This document shows, piece after piece, positions 1 to 8,866 of a DNA stretch of 45,089 bases. This DNA comes from a virus. The DNA lies in IMG/VR virus record IMGVR_UViG_3300042305_000698, positions 1-45,089 of that record; one strand, given 5' to 3'. The first letter of the stretch is position 1; the number at the start of each line of letters is the position of its first letter. The notes below the pieces were generated by a model. The model saw only the letters and a program-made list of their open reading frames with translations, was not told the DNA's origin and searched no databases. Both the position numbers and the translations under genes were made by a program.

Positions 1-145
1 TGCCGCGAATAATGGGGTAGCAGCGGGAGAGGCCGCTAGACAACTGAGCTAGTTGCCCGCGAGTTGATCGATTGTAGCGGATCTGCCGCTCCGACCAACC
101 GTGCCTTCCTGCTGCGGAATTTTCCCCGCCGCGGGAGGTAGTTTG
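1..145. other. Non-coding leader with small inverted repeats; possible att or regulatory region of int
   Basis: No gene is visible. Three short perfect hairpin-forming repeats occur: AGCGG/CCGCT at 22-26 and 33-37, CAACT/AGTTG at 41-45 and 51-55, and AGCGG/CCGCT again at 76-80 and 86-90. The same five-base arms are used twice and AGTTG recurs at 62-66 with one change of context. Their position directly upstream of a tyrosine integrase fits recombinase arm sites or an attachment region, but no attachment core can be proved without the other junction. A GGGAGGTAG ribosome binding site at about 134-142 precedes the integrase start. Confidence 0.25.
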
Positions 146-979
146 ATGAGCATCCTTGACTTGGCCAAGTCCTACTGGAGGCGTGTCGGTGGCAGCCCAG
201 GATACTTGGAGCAGCTCACCGTCCTTGTGAAGCGGCTGCCCTGGCAGGCTGCCGATCTCACGCCGGACAAGATCGACTCCTATCTTGACGATGCGCTCGG
301 CCACTTGGCTCCCTCCACAGTAAGCAACCACCGCCGAATGCTGCGGACGCTGATGCGTTTCGCTGCCGACGAGGGGTACGTGGACAAGAGTATAGTTCGC
401 AACCTGCGCCGTGTCAAATGCCCGCCCCCGTGCCCGACTGCGCTGCGGCATTCGGAGATTGCCCAGTGGGTTCGCGCCGCCAAGGCCATGCCAGGGGGAA
501 CTCACACCTGCGCCTACGCCATCCTGCTGCCGGCCTGGATTCTCACGGCCTACAGCACCGGCCTCCGCACCGGAGACCTGCTGAAGATCAGATGGGACCA
601 GATCCGTGGCCACAGGCTCCTCCTTGCCCAATCGAAAACCGCCGAGCCGCATGTCTGCTGGCTAGACGATCACGCCCTCCAGGCGCTGCATCTTCTCCCT
701 CGTCTAGGTCCCCGCATCTTTGGGGACTTGACGAACAAGGACCGCATTCTACACGCCATGAGGAAACTTGTCAAATCGTCCAAGCAGACGGGCACTACGC
801 GCTGGCTAAGACGCAGCGGGGCGACCTACACGGAGGCCGAGAAGAAGGATAGCAGCCGCTATCTGGGTCATCGGGACCCCGGCATGAAGCGGCACTACGT
901 CGATAGGCTCCTGCTAGCAGAACTGACAGACCAGGGGCCAACTGCGCCACCGATCCCGTCAGGCGTTCTGGACAATTAG
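146..979 (+). CDS. int: Tyrosine recombinase / phage integrase
   Basis: Site-specific recombinase expected to integrate and excise the element, 277 residues from the chosen ATG, which follows GGGAGG at a good distance; an upstream ATG at 101 has no such site. The N-terminal 90 residues look like a SAM-like core-binding domain. The catalytic domain shows TGLRTGD (Arg141), a beta-hairpin lysine in QSKT (Lys164), TRWLRRSG (Arg222), LGHRDP (His242) and RHYVD (Tyr251). The box II motif normally reads HxxR; here the His position is not His, a known but less common variant. The stop codon overlaps that of the convergent late block. No excisionase was recognised nearby. Confidence 0.88.
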   Translation: MSILDLAKSYWRRVGGSPGYLEQLTVLVKRLPWQAADLTPDKIDSYLDDALGHLAPSTVSNHRRMLRTLMRFAADEGYVDKSIVRNLRRVKCPPPCPTALRHSEIAQWVRAAKAMPGGTHTCAYAILLPAWILTAYSTGLRTGDLLKIRWDQIRGHRLLLAQSKTAEPHVCWLDDHALQALHLLPRLGPRIFGDLTNKDRILHAMRKLVKSSKQTGTTRWLRRSGATYTEAEKKDSSRYLGHRDPGMKRHYVDRLLLAELTDQGPTAPPIPSGVLDN

Positions 980-1389
980 CGCCCGAGCATCAGGCCAGCC
1001 AGAACTCCACTGGCCGCAGATCGCTGTTCCGGCGTATACGGAGCAGCGGAGGGATCTCCAGACAGCATGCGCGCCACCACGGTATGGCGGGCCATCTGCG
1101 GACGAGTGGCGTAAGGCGTGCCGTCGAAGAAGCTCTGCTGCGCGGGCGTCAACGCAAACGAATGGATCATTCCATTGTCCATTTGATGGAGCCTGGCTGC
1201 CTCGTTCAGCGCCACCAGCGCCCTTTCGCTCCCCGACAGCCTGGAGTGCGGATTAAGCACAATCACGCCATCCCCCGGAACGGCCATTCCCGACACGTTG
1301 GGGTTCGCGCGCAGGTAGTCGCCCTCCCCCCCGGCGGGATCGGCAATTGGATACCGCGTCAGGAGTTGCCAAGCATCAGGCACGGTCAA
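976..1389 (-). CDS. Conserved phage protein of unknown function, last gene of the late block
   Basis: A 137-residue soluble protein with no signal peptide or membrane segment. A central NPHSRLSGSERALVALNEAAR stretch and a C-terminal ARMLSGDPSAAPYTPEQ motif resemble a small family I associate with podovirus-like virion modules (pattern NPYS, NEAAR, SGDPS, T-x-EQ), whose function is unknown to me. Its start overlaps the end of the 1196-residue internal protein gene by 14 bases, so the two are probably made and used together. Convergent with int, whose stop it overlaps. Confidence 0.6.
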   Translation of the reverse strand: MTVPDAWQLLTRYPIADPAGGEGDYLRANPNVSGMAVPGDGVIVLNPHSRLSGSERALVALNEAARLHQMDNGMIHSFALTPAQQSFFDGTPYATRPQMARHTVVARMLSGDPSAAPYTPEQRSAASGVLAGLMLGR

Positions 1390-4300
1390 CTACCCCTAGC
1401 AATTCCATCGGGTCCATCGCGGTCTGCTTCCGCTCGCGAGCCTTCTTGGCCGCCTCGGACTGGATGATCCGGTAGAGCAGATACATCCGCCGCTGCTGCT
1501 CTGGCATGCGGCGCAGGACATCATCGGGCACGGTGATGTTCTCGTAGGTCCTGACGCCGGGGGTCGTTTCCAGGAGTTGGTTCAGCATGTCCCGTGCTGC
1601 CTGCCGGCGAGTCTTGTCCTGGTCAACGTCGGTGAGCTTGAGCCCCAGCGTGTTGTTGACCAGGAGTTTGAACGCTCGGTCGGTCGGCGACAGTCGCTCA
1701 TCCCGAGCGGTGCGGTAGATGGAGTTGAGCTTGGTGCCACCAGGAACGAAGTTGACAAGCAACTGCTCCAGCGGGCGGCCGATGGGCCCGAGATCCTTTT
1801 CCAAGACAGAGTACAGGTCCGACAACTCCCGGCCGGTGTAGAGCTGCCGGTTCAGGATCATCTCCAGGGGCGCCTTGATCGCAGGGTTCAATTGCCCAAG
1901 CAGATTGGTGCCGGTCTTTTGCAGCGAGTCCGTAAACCTCTGCACCGCCGTGTTGCCGATGCCAGGGCTGAACAGATTCAGCAGGCCCTCAAACGGCAGG
2001 TCCACGTTGTTGACCACGCGCTGCAAGTTTTCCGCCGGGCGACCGCCGAAAGATTCCGGCAACGCAAAGGCCGCGCTCTGCCGCAGGTACTCAGGCAGGA
2101 AGTTCTCCTCGCTTGGCTCGGTCCCCCGGGTCACGGCGCGGATGGCCTTCCCCTGCAAGCCGCCGGGGTTGTAGAGAACGCTTTCTGCGACCAGCGGGGC
2201 AATGCCCCGGGGGTATGAGTAGAAGGGGACGAACTGCTTAATTTTCCGCTCGGTCTCGGAAAATGCTTGCGGCCTGTAATCAACCTGCGTCTTGTAGACC
2301 ATCTCGGCCGCAGCGTCCGGCGACACGCCGCGGCGCAACTGCGAGATGTACGAACCCAGCCGATTGGCGTCTTCAACGCTCCGGCCGGCACGCTCATGCA
2401 GTTGCAGCAGGGGGTTGAGCGTGCGCGACGGCGTCTCTCGGTCGCCCATCACCCCCATCAAATCGACGCCCCTCACCGTACTCCAGTCGCGCCAACTGCG
2501 ATTGGGGTCGTACAGGATGCCGTCCTTGCCGATGAGTGGCGGCGATGGTGCCGCAGACGCGCCGGGGAACAGGGAGGACATGGCCTGTTCCGGGATGCCG
2601 GCGAGGTCCGCAATCTCGCCCTCCCCGATGCCGCTGCGGGACAAACCGCCCATGACCTTGCGCAGGATGTCTTCATCGGTCATGTCCTCAAAACCAGGCG
2701 CCGCCCAGTCCACGCCACCGGAGGCGTTCTTGGTCCGCAGGCGATCCAGCAGACCTTCGTAGTTCCCCTTGCCGGCCCGGTATCCAGCCAGGGCATTGGA
2801 GACAACCTCCACCGGGTTCATGCCTGGCTGGCCCATGGCGTTGGCCACCTGGCCGGAATACAGGTTCCTGAAGTGGTAGGCCGGGTTGGCGAGCGCGCCG
2901 ATTTTGAAGGCGTTGGTGAACGTGTTCCAAAGGCGTGCCGTCGCCGTGTCGGTCGTCTGCGCGGTCAGCGGCATCAGCTTGCCAAGTGAGGCCACCAACT
3001 TCTCGTTGACTGCCAACTCGTCAATGTTATCGACGCCAGATGCAAACAGTTCGGGATCAAATCCCAATTTCGCGGCGGCGTCCGACAGCGGCATCCAGCC
3101 GCCTCCCGCAAACTGATCGGCCGGATTCATCACCGCGCCGTTCATCAGTTCCCGTTTGACGATCTTGGCGTTGGCGTCCACGCCCGCACGGCTAGAGGCA
3201 TACCGCCTTGCAGCATCAAATGCCGGTTCATCGAACAGGCCCACGCCCTTGTCGGCAAACTGCGTGTCGGCCCTCCGCAGGAGATCGCCTAGCTTGGTGT
3301 TGCGTTCATTGAGCTGGCCGGTGAGCGCGTCCAGGCTCTTCTGCGCTGCCTCACGCTCGGCCTGCGTCAGGCTGGGGTCGATGGCGAAGCTGCGGAGTTC
3401 CTCCACCTCATCTGCGCCAGGGGCGCGGAAGGGCACGCGGCCGGCGGCCAAGTCTTCCGTGCGCAGCTTCGCAAACGCCTCCTCCATGATCCCGGGGATG
3501 TCTGCGTCTGTGGCTGAGATAAGCCGCTGCTGAAGATCGCGCCCGTAGTCGCCGCCCATCAATCGGCGAAAGGTCTGCTCGCGCTGGAAGAGCGCGTACG
3601 CCGGATCGCGGCCCCTGGCGAGATTCTCTTGCAGTTGGAGCTGGCGACGGCCCGCTGTGTACGGGGACGACTTACGCCCCAGCCGATCCGGCAGCTCCGG
3701 CGGCTTGGCGTTCTCAAACCAGATGGACTGCGACGGGAAGAACTCGTCGCCTGCCCGGCCGCGAGCAGTCTTCAGCGGCAGGCCCGCCTCTTCGGCAGAC
3801 CGCATGGCTTCCGGGAAACGCTTGGCGAAGTCCTCGTAGACCGCCCGCCATTGCGGGGTTCCAAGCACCGCCCGGGCAGCCTCCTGGTCAACCAGGCGAT
3901 TGATGTCGCCGTTGGCCACCACCAGATCGCGAACGGCGTTCTGGATTCTGGGGCTGGAGAAGCTCTGGAGCTCGGCCGGCAGGCGGCTGGCGTCGGCCCG
4001 CATCGCGTCCCACTGAAGCGTGCCTAGCTCTTGATCGACGGCCTTGCGGGCGTTGCGTGCCGTGGAGGTGGCCTCGCGCATCAGCCACTGTCGGTCTGGG
4101 TCAACCTCGCCCAGGACAGATGGGTCAACAACCGCCGTCGCACGGTTCACCACTGGCCCGATGAACGGCGCTCGCTTGGACTGTTCGCCCAGATAATCCA
4201 GTCCGCTCGCCAGGGCTTTACCGACTGCACCGCCGGAGATGAGCTGACCTTGAGTCTGCCAGGGGAATCGAAACTCCATCAGCCCCGCGGCGGGGTCGCT

Positions 4301-4966
4301 CATCAGATCGGCCGCGTCGGCGCCGAGTCCCTTCGCCGCGTTGGCAAACCGCTTGGTGGCCTCGTCACGGGCAGCCCCCTCGGGAATGGCTCCGAGGATG
4401 GTTTCCGGTGTGCTGTCTCGCAGGAATGTGCGCAGGCCCTTGTCTTGCTGGCGTGCCAGGAGCGAGGCGTCCTGAAGCAGGTCGGCGTTCTTCAGCGCCT
4501 TGCCTGCTGTGCCGTAGGCCCCGCGGCCCAAGATGGCGAAAGGATTCAGGTAGCTCAGGGGATCGGTGGCGATCTCGGTGAGCAGCCCGCCTGCGAAGTT
4601 CAGCCACGTATCTTCTGGACCGATGAGGCCGTACTGCCGCAGGAGGTCGCGCCCAGATACACGCTCTTCGCTGCTGCCGAATACGCTGGTCGGCTTGCCG
4701 GCCAGTGCGCCGCGGACAGCGGAGCCCAGTGTGTCCAGGGCGTACCCGGCGGTCGCTAGCCCCGACAGCCCGCCGCTGGCGAGCGTCTGAAGCATCCCGC
4801 TCCGCTCCTCCTCGGGCATGAGGTCGGAGAGAGTGGGCTTGCGGCCACCGAGCGGCAGGACGCCGAGGATGTCCATGTCCTCGTCGTCGTTCAAAAGACC
4901 AAGGCGAGCCTGTCGGTCAAGCTCGCCGTACGGGTCGTAGATGTCGAAGAGCGGGGAGCGGGCCAT
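1376..4966 (-). CDS. Large internal virion / ejection-type protein with LPD38-like region
   Basis: A 1196-residue protein and the largest gene in the window. Residues about 60-160 carry GLSGLATAGYALDTLGSAVRG and TEIATDPLSYLNPFA, a hydrophobic Gly/Ala segment followed by a DPLS motif often seen in internal proteins ejected with DNA. The middle has long charged helices. Around residue 690 the segment FKIGALANPAYHFRNLYSG, followed further on by VDYRPQAFSETERKIKQF and VPFYSYPRG, resembles the large polyvalent-protein-associated domain LPD38 (patterns NPxYHxRN and VPFYxxPR). The inferred role is a capsid-internal protein delivered at infection. Gene order at the end of the tail module agrees. No lysozyme or protease motif was found, so enzymatic activity is not claimed. 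Confidence 0.65.
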   Translation of the reverse strand: MARSPLFDIYDPYGELDRQARLGLLNDDEDMDILGVLPLGGRKPTLSDLMPEEERSGMLQTLASGGLSGLATAGYALDTLGSAVRGALAGKPTSVFGSSEERVSGRDLLRQYGLIGPEDTWLNFAGGLLTEIATDPLSYLNPFAILGRGAYGTAGKALKNADLLQDASLLARQQDKGLRTFLRDSTPETILGAIPEGAARDEATKRFANAAKGLGADAADLMSDPAAGLMEFRFPWQTQGQLISGGAVGKALASGLDYLGEQSKRAPFIGPVVNRATAVVDPSVLGEVDPDRQWLMREATSTARNARKAVDQELGTLQWDAMRADASRLPAELQSFSSPRIQNAVRDLVVANGDINRLVDQEAARAVLGTPQWRAVYEDFAKRFPEAMRSAEEAGLPLKTARGRAGDEFFPSQSIWFENAKPPELPDRLGRKSSPYTAGRRQLQLQENLARGRDPAYALFQREQTFRRLMGGDYGRDLQQRLISATDADIPGIMEEAFAKLRTEDLAAGRVPFRAPGADEVEELRSFAIDPSLTQAEREAAQKSLDALTGQLNERNTKLGDLLRRADTQFADKGVGLFDEPAFDAARRYASSRAGVDANAKIVKRELMNGAVMNPADQFAGGGWMPLSDAAAKLGFDPELFASGVDNIDELAVNEKLVASLGKLMPLTAQTTDTATARLWNTFTNAFKIGALANPAYHFRNLYSGQVANAMGQPGMNPVEVVSNALAGYRAGKGNYEGLLDRLRTKNASGGVDWAAPGFEDMTDEDILRKVMGGLSRSGIGEGEIADLAGIPEQAMSSLFPGASAAPSPPLIGKDGILYDPNRSWRDWSTVRGVDLMGVMGDRETPSRTLNPLLQLHERAGRSVEDANRLGSYISQLRRGVSPDAAAEMVYKTQVDYRPQAFSETERKIKQFVPFYSYPRGIAPLVAESVLYNPGGLQGKAIRAVTRGTEPSEENFLPEYLRQSAAFALPESFGGRPAENLQRVVNNVDLPFEGLLNLFSPGIGNTAVQRFTDSLQKTGTNLLGQLNPAIKAPLEMILNRQLYTGRELSDLYSVLEKDLGPIGRPLEQLLVNFVPGGTKLNSIYRTARDERLSPTDRAFKLLVNNTLGLKLTDVDQDKTRRQAARDMLNQLLETTPGVRTYENITVPDDVLRRMPEQQRRMYLLYRIIQSEAAKKARERKQTAMDPMELLGVVDRA

Positions 4967-4968
4967 GT

Positions 4969-6357
4969 CTACATAGGTGTTCCAAGGCCGCCCGGCTCAT
5001 TTTCAACCGGGAGGCCGACCGATGGCGCGCTGGGCGCCGAAGCGCTGCCGGGGCGAGAGCCTCTCGGCACGCCCCTGGACTGGGCAATCGCCTCGGCTTC
5101 AGCGCGCGTCAGGCGATACTGATTCATAAGGAAGTTGACGGCGGACTCATGCTGATCCCATGTGTAAGTACCCCAGCCGCCAACGGTATTCTGATACCAG
5201 CCCTCAAACTGCGACAGCGCTGCGTCTCTTCGTCGTTGCGCCGCAATGTCTCCCGTGGCGCCGTTCTCCACGTTGCCAGCCAGCGCCCCCTGAATCCCGC
5301 GAGCGGCCAAGCCAGCCGCGCGATCCAAGACGGCCTTTTCGACATCCGCCCGCGTCGGATTGATCGGCAGCATCTGCATCATGGCCTGCTGCTGGGCGTC
5401 CATATTCTCTGGATCGACTCCGTTCAGCATGGCCAACGCCGTGAACATGCCCATGTTTCCGCCCGGCCCGCCCCGCAATCCAGAAGATCCGCCGGCCAAC
5501 ATGGCGCGGTTTGCGATTAGGCGGCGCCGGTCCTTGGCGTCGGACTCCAACTGTTGCAGGCCGGGGCGGTTGCGCGCCCTGCTGGCCGATGCAACGCTGC
5601 GACCCACTGCGTCGTTCCGCGCTTCGTAATTCGCTGCCTGCTCTGGCGTTCTGCCCTGCCAGTCTCCGTACTTCTGGCGATCCGCGTCTTGGTTGGCACG
5701 GAAACGCGCCAGCCGATCCGCATCGGCGGCGGCCTCTTGTGCGGCCCGCAGGTCACCCTCGCGGAACATGCCGCCGAACGGCAGGCCGTCCGACAGGCGA
5801 TACGCCGGAACCTCAACGCCGTCCACCATGACGGTGTCGCCGCGCATGCCCGGCGGTTGCGGAGGAAGGTAAGTGCCGGGCGCTCCAGTCACTTCGTTGT
5901 AGGCGACTTGCTCGGGGTCTTGATATCCGCCCTGTCTGCGCGCCCTGGCCGCCGCATCGCCGCGCTGATGGTGCCGGCGGAGCGCGTCTCCGAAGACCTG
6001 CCCGTAGGCCGCCCTGTCCGTTGGATTGGACATGGACAGGCCGATACCCATGCTGGGGTCAAAGCCCGGAATCGGCTTGCCTTCTACGGTGATGGGAGCC
6101 AGGATGGCGGCGTCCATCTGCTCTCGCGTCGGCTTCGGCCGGAGGCCATCGCCTGCAACTGGCTCCATGGCAATGGGTGCAGCGGATGCCTCAAGATCCT
6201 GTTCGACGTTGGCGGCCGACCGTGCGGCAAGCCGGCGGCGCTTCTCGCGGCGAAGGGCCTCAACGGAGTCGTAGTCCTCATTTAAAGGATCGGCCCCGAT
6301 CTGGCCAATCAGGTGGTCCAGTTGCACATCCGACAGCGCGGTCACATCCATCGACAA
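4969..6357 (-). CDS. Putative internal virion protein, unknown
   Basis: A 462-residue protein, unrecognised. It starts with a helical acidic segment (ALSDVQLDHLIGQIGADPLNEDYDS), has a long Ala/Arg-rich helical region around residues 200-280 (EAAADADRLARFRANQDADRQKYG), a Gly-rich hydrophobic patch near 290 (SSGLRGGPGGNMGMFTALAML) and a Ser/Pro-rich tail. It ends two bases before the start of the ejection-type gene and begins seven bases after the next upstream gene. Position and composition suggest an internal core or ejection protein, but nothing in the sequence proves it. Confidence 0.5.
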   Translation of the reverse strand: MSMDVTALSDVQLDHLIGQIGADPLNEDYDSVEALRREKRRRLAARSAANVEQDLEASAAPIAMEPVAGDGLRPKPTREQMDAAILAPITVEGKPIPGFDPSMGIGLSMSNPTDRAAYGQVFGDALRRHHQRGDAAARARRQGGYQDPEQVAYNEVTGAPGTYLPPQPPGMRGDTVMVDGVEVPAYRLSDGLPFGGMFREGDLRAAQEAAADADRLARFRANQDADRQKYGDWQGRTPEQAANYEARNDAVGRSVASASRARNRPGLQQLESDAKDRRRLIANRAMLAGGSSGLRGGPGGNMGMFTALAMLNGVDPENMDAQQQAMMQMLPINPTRADVEKAVLDRAAGLAARGIQGALAGNVENGATGDIAAQRRRDAALSQFEGWYQNTVGGWGTYTWDQHESAVNFLMNQYRLTRAEAEAIAQSRGVPRGSRPGSASAPSAPSVGLPVENEPGGLGTPM

Positions 6358-6364
6358 GTCTCCG

Positions 6365-7795
6365 CTATGTGGTCTTCGGGCCGGCGAGGGGTCGCAGGCC
6401 GCGGGTGTTCGGGATCATCTGGAAGGGCTTCTCTTTCGCCCGCGGGAACTGCGTCCGGCCCATGCCTGGACGAGAGGCGCGCCTGGGCGAATTGTCCTGC
6501 TGGTCTGCCATGGCGAAGAGCCGGTCGATCTCTGCCTGCATCCGTGAGTATTCAGCCTGGGAGATATTGCCCTGGCTGGAACGCGAGTTGAGTTCCGCCA
6601 TCATCCGGCGGGCCTGGCTGCGATAGTCGCTGCCCTGGTTCTGTGACATCTGCTCGCGGGAGTTGCGCTGGATGCTGCTCGTCTCGGCGTTCTGCTCGTC
6701 TACTGGCTTGATCGCCGGCTGCGTGCCGGCACGGCGACCCTCGGCCGCCATTTGGTACAGGCGGTCGGCCTCTTGGATCAGCGCCATCGACTCCGGCGTC
6801 TGCCGCCCCTCGGCCCGCTGAATGTCGTTCGCTCGGGCGATGAGCGAGCGAGCCTGGGCGGAGTAGTCAGGAGGGCCCTGGACCACGGAGGGCTTTGGCT
6901 CCTCTACGGCGACCTTCGGTGCAGGGCGCGACTCTTCGACAAGATCGGCCGTGGTGGACTCCTTCTTGGCGGGCTTCCCACCGGACGGCTTCGACAGCTC
7001 GCTGCCTGCAAGACCGCCCGCAATGCCGGCACCGATAGCGGACCAAGGGATTCCCGGAGCATCCTTGCCTGCCGGTCGGGCGGGTGCGGGGCGAGCCATG
7101 CCCGGGGCCGGGCCGTCGATGGCGTCATCCATGGCCGCAACGTCTGGGCCCATCGGCCGGCGGATGAACGGCTGCCGCATGAGGTCGGCATGCACCATGT
7201 CGTTGTACTGGTCTTGCGGCGTGGACCAGCGGGATACCTGCGGCCTACCGCCCGTGACGGCGGAGTCGAACTGATCTGCAATCGTCGGCGCTGGCGTGCG
7301 CTCCGGCAGGAGCGACCGAATGTCCGGCTCGGGAGCCCCGGGACCGAGCGGCAATTCCATCTGCCGAGTGGGCGTATTCATTTTCGGCCGACCAGGAGGC
7401 ATGGTGGCCAGGAGCTTGTAGGCTTCGTACACCGCCTCGGGGGTCCCGCTGGCAGCCTGTTCGGCCAGTTGCGGATTTACGCCGCGGAGGTCGTCCATGC
7501 GGTCGGCCACCGCCTCGCGGGCATTGGGGTCGCTGCCGACCTTCTGGGCCAGCGTCGGCGTTGGCGCCGGAACGGCCGCCGGCACATCGCGCGGAGCGTT
7601 TCGACCAGCGGTCGGCTCCATTGGAATGAACAGCTCGCCCCCGCCGAGCCGCGAGTACACCTCCTGCGGGTCCAGCGTGGACTGGCCGCTGGCGACCATC
7701 TCGTCCACAACCTTGCGGATCTTGGACTCCATGATGCCGGTGTATTCGGCGAACTCACGGACCCACTGCCCAAGCTCGTCCAGCTTGCCGGCCAT
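6365..7795 (-). CDS. Pro/Ala-rich virion-associated protein with a duplicated helical motif
   Basis: A 476-residue protein, unrecognised. The N-terminal about 50 residues are helical (DELGQWVREFAEYTGIMESK). The middle is Pro/Ala-rich and probably disordered, with one hydrophobic glycine segment near 250 (IPWSAIGAGIAGGLAGSEL). The C-terminal part contains two related units, one with DYSAQARSLIARANDIQ and EADRLYQMA, the other with DYRSQARRMMAELN and EIDRLFAMA, about 40 residues each and roughly 65 apart, suggesting an internal duplication. Its ATG overlaps the final base of the 87-residue gene upstream. Likely a component of the internal or tail module by position only. Confidence 0.5.
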   Translation of the reverse strand: MAGKLDELGQWVREFAEYTGIMESKIRKVVDEMVASGQSTLDPQEVYSRLGGGELFIPMEPTAGRNAPRDVPAAVPAPTPTLAQKVGSDPNAREAVADRMDDLRGVNPQLAEQAASGTPEAVYEAYKLLATMPPGRPKMNTPTRQMELPLGPGAPEPDIRSLLPERTPAPTIADQFDSAVTGGRPQVSRWSTPQDQYNDMVHADLMRQPFIRRPMGPDVAAMDDAIDGPAPGMARPAPARPAGKDAPGIPWSAIGAGIAGGLAGSELSKPSGGKPAKKESTTADLVEESRPAPKVAVEEPKPSVVQGPPDYSAQARSLIARANDIQRAEGRQTPESMALIQEADRLYQMAAEGRRAGTQPAIKPVDEQNAETSSIQRNSREQMSQNQGSDYRSQARRMMAELNSRSSQGNISQAEYSRMQAEIDRLFAMADQQDNSPRRASRPGMGRTQFPRAKEKPFQMIPNTRGLRPLAGPKTT

Positions 7796-8058
7796 CAGGA
7801 CTTCCTCTTCTTCGGGACAGGCGGCAGTTCGTCGTCGTCGTCATCCGAGAGATCGTCGTCCTCAACCTTTGGGGTGTTCGGCCTGCCGTGCATCTCTTCG
7901 TCCAGGTCGGCCAGGTCGTTCTTCGCGGGGCCGATCTTGGAAAGCAGCCGCCGCTCTTCGGCATCACTGGCGGCCAGGAGCTTCTTTACAAACCGCTTCA
8001 TGCCATCGCGAGTGAATCCCTCCAGCATGTCGTCTAGGTCCAGATCAATCCGCGTCAT
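7795..8058 (-). CDS. Small acidic protein with basic tail, unknown
   Basis: An 87-residue protein. The N-terminal half is a predicted amphipathic helix pair (DLDDMLEGFTRDGMKRFVKK, then ASDAEERRLLSKIG). A run of aspartates follows (DDDLSDDDDDE), and the protein ends in PKKRKS, a basic patch. The charge segregation resembles small virion or scaffold-like phage proteins, but no family is recognised. It is packed between two virion-type genes with a two-base gap upstream and a one-base overlap downstream. Confidence 0.5.
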   Translation of the reverse strand: MTRIDLDLDDMLEGFTRDGMKRFVKKLLAASDAEERRLLSKIGPAKNDLADLDEEMHGRPNTPKVEDDDLSDDDDDELPPVPKKRKS

Positions 8059-8060
8059 GT

Positions 8061-8504
8061 TCAGTACCCCAAGAAATTGTCCAGGTTGAAACCGCCCAGC
8101 AAGCCGCCAAGGGCGTTGCCCTGAAACTGCATGGCCTGCCGCTGACGCTCTAGCGCCGCCAGGGCGTTCGCATAGTCCGACTGCATGCCGAGCCCGGACG
8201 CGCCAAGCCCGAGCTGCTCGCGGCCTTGCTGGAAGGCCAAGTCGTCGGCCGCAGAGGCGGCGGCAGACTGCATGGGAATCTGATATGCGGCAGCGATCCC
8301 ATCCGCTAAAGATTGCGCCGCCTTGATGCCGGCCTGGGCTCGCGATCCAGCTCCGCGAGACACCCCGGGCCGGTCGTACTCCTTCAGGTTGAATCGGGGG
8401 TCTGCCGACGCCTGCGCACTCGCAATTGCGTTATTGACTGCGGCGTCCGTAAGCCCGCTCGGGCTGGGCGCCTGATAGTTTACGCTCGTCTTGTATTGCG
8501 TCAT
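8061..8504 (-). CDS. Small putative virion protein, unknown
   Basis: A 147-residue Ala/Gly/Gln-rich protein with no recognised domain. The region after residue 30 is predicted helical and low in complexity (AVNNAIASAQASADPRF, QSLADGIAAAYQIPMQSAAAS) and the C terminus is glycine/asparagine-rich (GGLLGGFNLDNFLGY). Composition matches the larger 764-residue protein two genes upstream, so these may be parts of one internal or tail structure. Its start overlaps the stop of the preceding 121-residue gene by four bases (ATGA). Confidence 0.5.
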   Translation of the reverse strand: MTQYKTSVNYQAPSPSGLTDAAVNNAIASAQASADPRFNLKEYDRPGVSRGAGSRAQAGIKAAQSLADGIAAAYQIPMQSAAASAADDLAFQQGREQLGLGASGLGMQSDYANALAALERQRQAMQFQGNALGGLLGGFNLDNFLGY

Positions 8505-8866
8505 TTGAATAGCCCGGCCAGAACGCCGTTAACGCCGCCGAGCAGCGAGTTCGCGTAATCAAGCGCCATGCCGCGTTGCTGCGTTAGGAGGTTGTTGCGG
8601 TTTTGCTGCCCGGTCGCCATGAGCTGACCGCCCTGCAATGCCATCTGCGACTGTGCATTCTGCGTGTTGGCAAGGTGGGCGTTGTTCAGCCTCACCGCCT
8701 CGCGCTCCAAGTCAACGGCCGCCTGTTGGGCCCTGGCGTCGTAAATGTCCCGGAAGGGCTGCGAGTATGGCCCATGACCCTGCGCCGCCAGCCCGGCCAG
8801 CGCTTGCTGGCGCATGGCGTCTGCTATGGGAGCCTGCTGCGATATGCCTGTGTCGTATGAGATCAT
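8501..8866 (-). CDS. Small putative virion protein, unknown
   Basis: A 121-residue Ala/Gln/Asn-rich helical protein. It shows DAMRQQALAGLAAQG, a conserved-looking YSQPFRDIYDARAQQAAVDLERE segment read in parts, many Gln/Asn residues in the middle, and a short hydrophobic tail (LLGGVNGVLAGLFK) that matches the style of the neighbour at 8061. That tail is short for a membrane anchor. Overlaps both neighbours by ATGA junctions, so it is translationally coupled within the internal-protein series. Confidence 0.5.
   Translation of the reverse strand: MISYDTGISQQAPIADAMRQQALAGLAAQGHGPYSQPFRDIYDARAQQAAVDLEREAVRLNNAHLANTQNAQSQMALQGGQLMATGQQNRNNLLTQQRGMALDYANSLLGGVNGVLAGLFK

Noticed and set aside
1-60. 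tRNA-like sequence on the minus strand (TAGCTCAGTTG and GTCTAGCGGCCT phrases)
   Set aside because: No complete cloverleaf: D-arm does not pair, there is no anticodon arm and no TTCGA-type T-loop at the correct distance. At most a remnant.
1577-2989. Long plus-strand frames opposite the large internal protein gene (also 4031-4759, 5554-6285, 6752-8089)
   Set aside because: They are Arg/Gly/His-rich antisense shadows in GC-rich DNA with no ribosome binding sites and no domain pattern.
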